DNA of 10,078 bases from an uncultured bacterium (GTDB lineage Bacteria > Planctomycetota > UBA8108): positions 1 to 10,078 of the forward strand of contig CAJWZY010000051.1 of the NCBI GenBank assembly GCA_913050545.1, written 5' to 3'. The stretch's first letter is position 1; each line of letters begins with the position of its first letter. The translations under genes and the position numbers were made by a program. Below are positions 6,828 to 10,078 of the stretch, piece by piece. The notes beneath the pieces are model-generated. The model was not told the DNA's origin and did not search any database. It was given only the letters and a program-made list of their open reading frames with translations.

Positions 6828-7436
6828 ATGAGAATCCTTCTCGCTATCGGCCTTACAGTCCTGGCTCTTTGCTTCCATCCTGCACTCTGGGCCGGCTGAA
6901 GCGGTGGCTGTGGTAGCCTCGTTGGGGTTAAATTACCTACGATCAGCTGGGAGGCCGCAAAGGTCCTCGCCCAGGCTCCTGAAGAGAGAGAAGAAGAACC
7001 CGAAAGCGATGGCCGCACGAAGGTCAAGAAGGGCCGCAAAAAGGAAAACGATTCCAAGGCCAGGCTGGAGCTTTCTGTAATCAGCGAATCTGCAGTAAGC
7101 GGTAAGCCGGTCATGTTCTTTGTTCATGGCAACTGCAACGGAGCTGCGGGGGTTGCCTGCAAAACCATGGGCAAGCTGATCCTGCGCCAGAAACTGGTTA
7201 CCGACCAGGCCAAGAACTTCCACGCGGTTGAAGTTGACGCCCGGAAGATCGATTCTTCACTCGCAAAGCGCTACAAGCTGAAGGTCTCGCCTTCGCTGGT
7301 CTTTGTCGACTGTACCGGAAAGGTGGTTACGGTCCTTCCCGGGAAGCCGAGCGCCAAGCAGGTCGCCGCCGTCATGAAGGCGGTTTCCGTCCGCAATGCG
7401 AAGGTCCGCAAGGCGAAGAAAAAGCCTGTTTCCTGA
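6828..7436 (+). CDS. Exported thioredoxin-fold protein with in-frame TGA: candidate selenoprotein (or interrupted gene)
   Basis: Reading from ATG 6828 gives a signal peptide (MRILLAIGLTVLALCFHPALWA), then G, a TGA at 6897-6899 (codon 24), then an uninterrupted same-frame continuation to the TGA at 7434: 202 residues if the first TGA is read as selenocysteine. Around it the product reads A-G-U-S-G-G-C-G. Residues 50-80 are a charged E/K/R linker. Residues 81-190 look like a thioredoxin fold: strand VMFFVHG (95-101), C103 and C111 followed by KTMGK, strand FHAVEVDA, a helix, cis-proline-type motif SPSLVFVD (154-161), and a final helix. The tail is lysine-rich. No start codon lies in frame between TGA and ATG 7113, which falls inside the first strand of the fold, so a separate downstream gene is unlikely. 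Alternatives are a nonsense mutation or sequencing error at a cysteine codon. Coding is near certain; selenocysteine is perhaps an even bet. Confidence 0.8.
6914..6930 (+). promoter_or_regulatory. Candidate bacterial SECIS hairpin
   Basis: TAGCCTC (6914-6920) pairs with GGGGTTA (6924-6930), seven pairs with two G-U wobbles, around a GTT loop. The loop begins 21 bases after the TGA and its first base is G. Spacing, small loop and early G agree with what is known of bacterial SECIS elements, which lie inside the coding region right after the UGA. A short hairpin could arise by chance in GC-rich DNA. Confidence 0.45.
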
Positions 7437-7452
7437 GCCCCCCGCCAGCCTG

Positions 7453-8919
7453 TCAGTTTTCTTTTCCGGGCCTGCGTGGGAAAGGACTCCTCGATGGTCT
7501 CCGCGAGTTGCCTTCAGGCCGCCTGCCGCGGTCACCTCTTGACCTTCGGTTGCTCAACCTGGGCACATAGCCTTCCCTGCCATCTGCAAGCTGGCTGAGG
7601 ATCGAGGAGATCCGGGCCGGGATAAAATCAGCCAGCATGGGTTTCTGCTGCATTCCACTTCGAGCGCCGGAGCGTTCTTCAGGGCGAGGTTCCTCTTGTC
7701 CGCCCCGGCTTCCGGCTGTCTTCGATTTCGTGAAGTTGGCTTTGAAGCGGACCAGGTCGATGTTTCGGTCTGTTGCAACCGCTGGGCCGATGACCTCGAG
7801 AATCTTCTCTATTCTCAACCGGATGGTTTCAGGCTTGAACGGTCCTGCGAGAATGGCTTCAACCTGTTTGCGGTATTCAGCCCGGGCCGATTTGAGCTCC
7901 AGGATCCGGGACAGCAACCGGACTCCGTCGGCATAGGGTTGCTGGATGCTCAGGTCGGTCTGCTGTGCTGCGTTGCCGGCGCTGCGGTGGCCGGCGAAGG
8001 TGCTGTTGACGTCCCAGGGGATCCAGTGGAACTTCCCGGTGCTTTCGGGAAGGTAGATGTAGAAGTTGTGTCCTCGCAGCAGGAAGCTGTCGAGGTGGGA
8101 GAGCACCGCGTGCAGGGCTGTGAACTTGAGGAATGCCGGGAGGTCGACGTAGCCGGATATTTTTTCGGCGAACTCCTCAGCGGAGCTTTCCTTTACAAAA
8201 CGGGTGAACTCCACCAGGCGCTTGCCGAATTCCGGCGGGGCTGTTGTCTTGGGGACATAGGAGTGCTCGTATTCTTCCCATTTCTCGCCGAGGTAGGGGA
8301 AGGAGTTGTTGCGTTCAGGCTTGAGGAGCAGCCCCTTGCTGGTTCCAAAGCGGTCCTTGAGGAAGGAGCCGTTGACCTGCTCGACCATGGTGTAGAGCCC
8401 GAGGTACTCTTTCTTCTTCTTGTCGCCGACCTGCAGGTAGACCCTGGCGAAAGCCGTCCTGCAGGAAGGGAGGCCCATGTCATTGAACATCAGGTAGGCC
8501 AGGGTTTCCCTGGCCTGCGAGGGGTCGAGAATATTGTTGTTGAGGTTGAGCTTGCTCAGCCCGAGAAACTCCTGGTTCTCAACAACCCTGTTGAAGTCAA
8601 TCTTGAAGGACTTCTTGTTCGTATTGCTGGCGGATGAATAGCTCGAGTTCCCCTTGTAGCGCAGTCCCACCTTGAGAGGCTCGTGACCGGCGATGAGCAC
8701 CTCTCCAGCCGCATAGGGGAAGTCCCTGTCGAATCCCCTGCCCCCGGCTGGTGTGAGGGTGCGATAGTTTTGTTCGCTGATACGGATTTCCACATCCCAG
8801 AGCTTTGTATAGCCGAAGAGCTCCGCGGCAGTGGAGGGCTTTTCGATAGCGGTGGAGGTGGCCGGGCAGGCAACCAGGCCGGCCAGGCTGAGGACGATCC
8901 TTGAGAGCGTGAGATTCAT
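7453..8919 (-). CDS. CotH-kinase family lipoprotein
   Basis: This 488-residue product belongs to the CotH kinase family, atypical protein kinases first known from Bacillus spore coats and frequent in planctomycete envelopes. Matching segments: WDVEIRIS (41-48), RYKGNSSY (87-94), NKKSFKIDF (101-109), LNLNNNILDPS (124-134) followed by R-E-T-L-A-Y-L-M-F, YLGLYTMVEQV (172-182) with SFLKDRFG, and RGHNFYIYL (282-290) followed by FHWIPWDVNSTF (297-308), where W-D-V-N takes the place of the usual W-D-x-D. That change could weaken metal binding. The N-terminus is a lipoprotein signal with lipobox LVAC, giving C18 as the lipidated residue. The tail (about 400-488) is low-complexity, rich in R, P, S and G. 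The gene converges on the thioredoxin-like gene with only 16 bases between stops, and diverges from the DUF1501 gene. A long opposite-strand frame inside it is a shadow. Confidence 0.92.
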   Translation of the reverse strand: MNLTLSRIVLSLAGLVACPATSTAIEKPSTAAELFGYTKLWDVEIRISEQNYRTLTPAGGRGFDRDFPYAAGEVLIAGHEPLKVGLRYKGNSSYSSASNTNKKSFKIDFNRVVENQEFLGLSKLNLNNNILDPSQARETLAYLMFNDMGLPSCRTAFARVYLQVGDKKKKEYLGLYTMVEQVNGSFLKDRFGTSKGLLLKPERNNSFPYLGEKWEEYEHSYVPKTTAPPEFGKRLVEFTRFVKESSAEEFAEKISGYVDLPAFLKFTALHAVLSHLDSFLLRGHNFYIYLPESTGKFHWIPWDVNSTFAGHRSAGNAAQQTDLSIQQPYADGVRLLSRILELKSARAEYRKQVEAILAGPFKPETIRLRIEKILEVIGPAVATDRNIDLVRFKANFTKSKTAGSRGGQEEPRPEERSGARSGMQQKPMLADFIPARISSILSQLADGREGYVPRLSNRRSRGDRGRRPEGNSRRPSRSPFPRRPGKEN

Positions 8920-8957
8920 GTCATGTTCGCCTGCTGAAGTAGATTTACGGGTTTTTC

Positions 8958-8986
8958 AATATATCCGGTGATCGGATGAGAGTCAT
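8958..8986 (-). promoter_or_regulatory. Candidate sigma70-type promoter of the CotH gene
   Basis: Read on the minus strand, ATGACT (8981-8986; 4 of 6 to TTGACA) and TATATT (8958-8963; 5 of 6 to TATAAT) are 17 bases apart. This places the start of transcription roughly 30 bases before the CotH ATG at 8919. It is the best promoter-like site in the divergent 227-base gap. Confidence 0.45.
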
Positions 8987-9092
8987 GGCGATCTTTGGCA
9001 CCTCCCGGTAAACCCCGGCAATCCCGGCTTGTCTTCGCCGGATGACTGTTTTTTCTCACCCCGCAGCGGAGACGGGTGGATTTGCAGCAGGC

Positions 9093-9121
9093 TTGGATTA
9101 GGTCGATTGCTCCTGTAAGCT
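9093..9121 (+). promoter_or_regulatory. Weak candidate promoter of the DUF1501 gene
   Basis: TTGGAT (9093-9098) and TAAGCT (9116-9121) are spaced by 17 bases, 25 bases before ATG 9147. Matches are partial and the call is tentative. The rest of the 8920-9146 gap holds no gene that I can see. Confidence 0.25.
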
Positions 9122-9133
9122 ATTGGTGGCACA

Positions 9134-9140
9134 AGGGAGG
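9134..9140 (+). promoter_or_regulatory. Strong ribosome binding site (AGGGAGG) of the DUF1501 gene
   Basis: AGGGAGG ends 6 bases before ATG 9147 and is the strongest Shine-Dalgarno sequence in the window, fixing the start. Confidence 0.75.
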
Positions 9141-9146
9141 CCAGGC

Positions 9147-10078
9147 ATGCTTTCTTTCACGGAAAAAAATATCGGCAGAAGAAGTTTTCTCCGGGTCGGG
9201 AGCCTGGGCCTGGGGGGGCTGAGTCTCTCCAGCCTGCTGGCTGCGAAGGCGCTCGCTGCGAAGGCCGGGAGTGTTGTCAGGGACAAGTCCGTAGTGTTCC
9301 TCTTTATGCACGGAGGTCCTCCCCAGGCCGAGACCTTTGACCCGAAGATGACGGCTCCCGCCGGGGTGCGCAGTGTGACCGGGGAGGTGAAGACCTCTCT
9401 GCCGGGTGTGACCTACGGGGCTACCCTGGAGAAGCTGGCCCGGATGGCGCACAAGCTTGCCGTGGTCCGCTCCTTCACCACCGGAAATGGCAACCACGAC
9501 ATCAAGCCGATCGTCTGCAAGGAGACCCTGGGCGCGAACCTGGGCTCGATCTTCGCACGCGTAGCAGGCACGAACCACCCGGTGAGTGGAATGCCGAGAA
9601 ATGTCGCCCTCTTTCCCAGGGCGGTTGAGCCGAAATCACAGGAGAGGGTGAGCCAGTTCGGCAAGTTCGATTCAACCGGCTCTCTCGGGCCGGGCTACAC
9701 GCCCTTTATCCCCGGCGGTGGGGGCGACCTTCAGCAGGATATGCTGCTCAACCTTCCGCGCGGGAGGCTTGACGACAGGCGGGGGCTCCTTTCCAGGCTT
9801 GACGCCCTCAAGAAGTCTCTCGATGAGAGCCCGGCCGGGCTCGATCGGTTTCGCCAGCAGGCTTTTGACACACTGCTTGGCGGGGCCGGAGATGCCTTTG
9901 ATCTTTCAAAAGAGGACCCGAAGGTTGTCGCCAGGTACGACACGGCGCCGCTGGTTCGTCCCCACGAGATCGGCAAGCAGTGGAATAACTACAACAACTA
10001 TGTCGACAATGCCCGGACCCTGGGCAAGCTGATGCTGATGGCGAGGCGCCTTTGCGGGAGGGGTTGCGGGTTTGTTAC
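9147..10078 (+). CDS. DUF1501 family protein, Tat-exported, cut by the window end
   Basis: 310 residues are visible and the frame is still open at the right edge. The N-terminus has a twin-arginine signal (R11-R12-S-F-L-R, then a glycine/leucine-rich core LGLGGLSLSSLL), so a folded, perhaps cofactor- or metal-bearing, protein is exported through Tat. The first strand reads VVFLFMHGGPPQAETFDPK (49-67), the DUF1501 counterpart of the usual LfLxGGPSHxDtFDPK, and TTGNGNHDIKP (111-121) matches the conserved N/H-D segment. The last visible residues (MARRLCGRGCGFV) correspond to the helix normally written ARRLvEaGVrFV. DUF1501 belongs to the alkaline-phosphatase/sulfatase-like superfamily; planctomycetes carry many copies, often beside DUF1549/DUF1553 (PSD1) partners, which would be expected just downstream. 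Exact substrate is unknown. Confidence 0.93.
   Translation, partial: MLSFTEKNIGRRSFLRVGSLGLGGLSLSSLLAAKALAAKAGSVVRDKSVVFLFMHGGPPQAETFDPKMTAPAGVRSVTGEVKTSLPGVTYGATLEKLARMAHKLAVVRSFTTGNGNHDIKPIVCKETLGANLGSIFARVAGTNHPVSGMPRNVALFPRAVEPKSQERVSQFGKFDSTGSLGPGYTPFIPGGGGDLQQDMLLNLPRGRLDDRRGLLSRLDALKKSLDESPAGLDRFRQQAFDTLLGGAGDAFDLSKEDPKVVARYDTAPLVRPHEIGKQWNNYNNYVDNARTLGKLMLMARRLCGRGCGFV

Noticed and set aside
6828..6899. TGA reassigned to tryptophan throughout the genome.
   Set aside because: The lactonase, DUF1080 and CotH genes end naturally at TGA where their domains finish, so TGA acts as a stop here.
6906..6918. Short hairpin GGCT/AGCC with loop GTGGT as the SECIS.
   Set aside because: Its loop begins only 10 bases after the TGA, too close compared with known bacterial SECIS elements; the longer 6914-6930 stem fits better.
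7113..7436. A free-standing 107-residue protein starting at ATG 7113.
   Set aside because: This start lies inside the first beta strand of the thioredoxin fold and has no ribosome binding site; the same frame extends back to a signal peptide and good ribosome binding site at 6816-6828 except for the one TGA.
7696..8637. A 313-codon + strand open frame opposite the CotH gene.
   Set aside because: It lies entirely antisense to a clear CotH kinase frame, has no recognisable domain, and its V/E/G-rich composition is what codon complementarity produces in GC-rich DNA.
9021..9054. Hairpin CCGGC/GCCGG followed by TTTTTT, resembling an intrinsic terminator.
   Set aside because: The 5-bp stem is weak, the T-run is 7 bases away, and it sits between two divergent genes with no + strand transcript to end.

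Overview
The window looks like chromosomal DNA of a planctomycete or a close PVC relative (Planctomycetota, Verrucomicrobiota, Lentisphaerota). This rests on the gene families: a Tat-exported DUF1501 protein, a DUF1080 glycoside-hydrolase-like protein, a CotH-kinase lipoprotein, a lactonase-type beta-propeller, and a giant secreted protein with NPCBM-like and F5/8 type C domains. Base composition is moderately GC-rich. No rRNA, tRNA, transposon or CRISPR array is visible. Coding density is high, and no gene-free stretch exceeds about 230 bases.

Layout: (1) 33-1133 (+), lactonase-like beta-propeller with a doubtful 5' end. (2) 1227-4631 (+), 1134-residue secreted mosaic protein: repeated beta segments, a long coiled coil, an NPCBM-like domain, an F5/8C discoidin domain, an LRR-like strip, and a C-terminal domain that aligns without gaps to the von Hippel-Lindau (VHL) beta domain. 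(3) 4704-5969 (+), zinc ribbon plus five predicted membrane helices plus a SRPBCC-like domain. (4) 6026-6712 (+), DUF1080 protein. (5) 6828-7436 (+), exported thioredoxin-fold protein whose reading frame is interrupted by one in-frame TGA right after the signal peptide, with a SECIS-like hairpin behind it; this is a candidate selenoprotein. (6) 7453-8919 (-), CotH-kinase lipoprotein, convergent with (5). (7) 9147 to the window end (+), DUF1501 protein, divergent from (6) and cut by the edge.

Most products appear to be exported or membrane-bound, so the region reads as cell-envelope and extracellular function: carbohydrate or glycoprotein binding and processing (DUF1080, lactonase-like, F5/8C, NPCBM), envelope protein modification (CotH) and redox chemistry (thioredoxin fold). 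No single known pathway ties them together, and the five left-hand + strand genes may be only loosely co-transcribed.

Two points deserve most attention. First, the secreted VHL-like domain keeps the residues that line the hydroxyproline pocket of human VHL. Second, the TGA-interrupted thioredoxin-like gene has the TGA at a position where cysteine would be expected (U-S-G-G-C). Both are inferences from reading the sequence; neither was checked by a database search.
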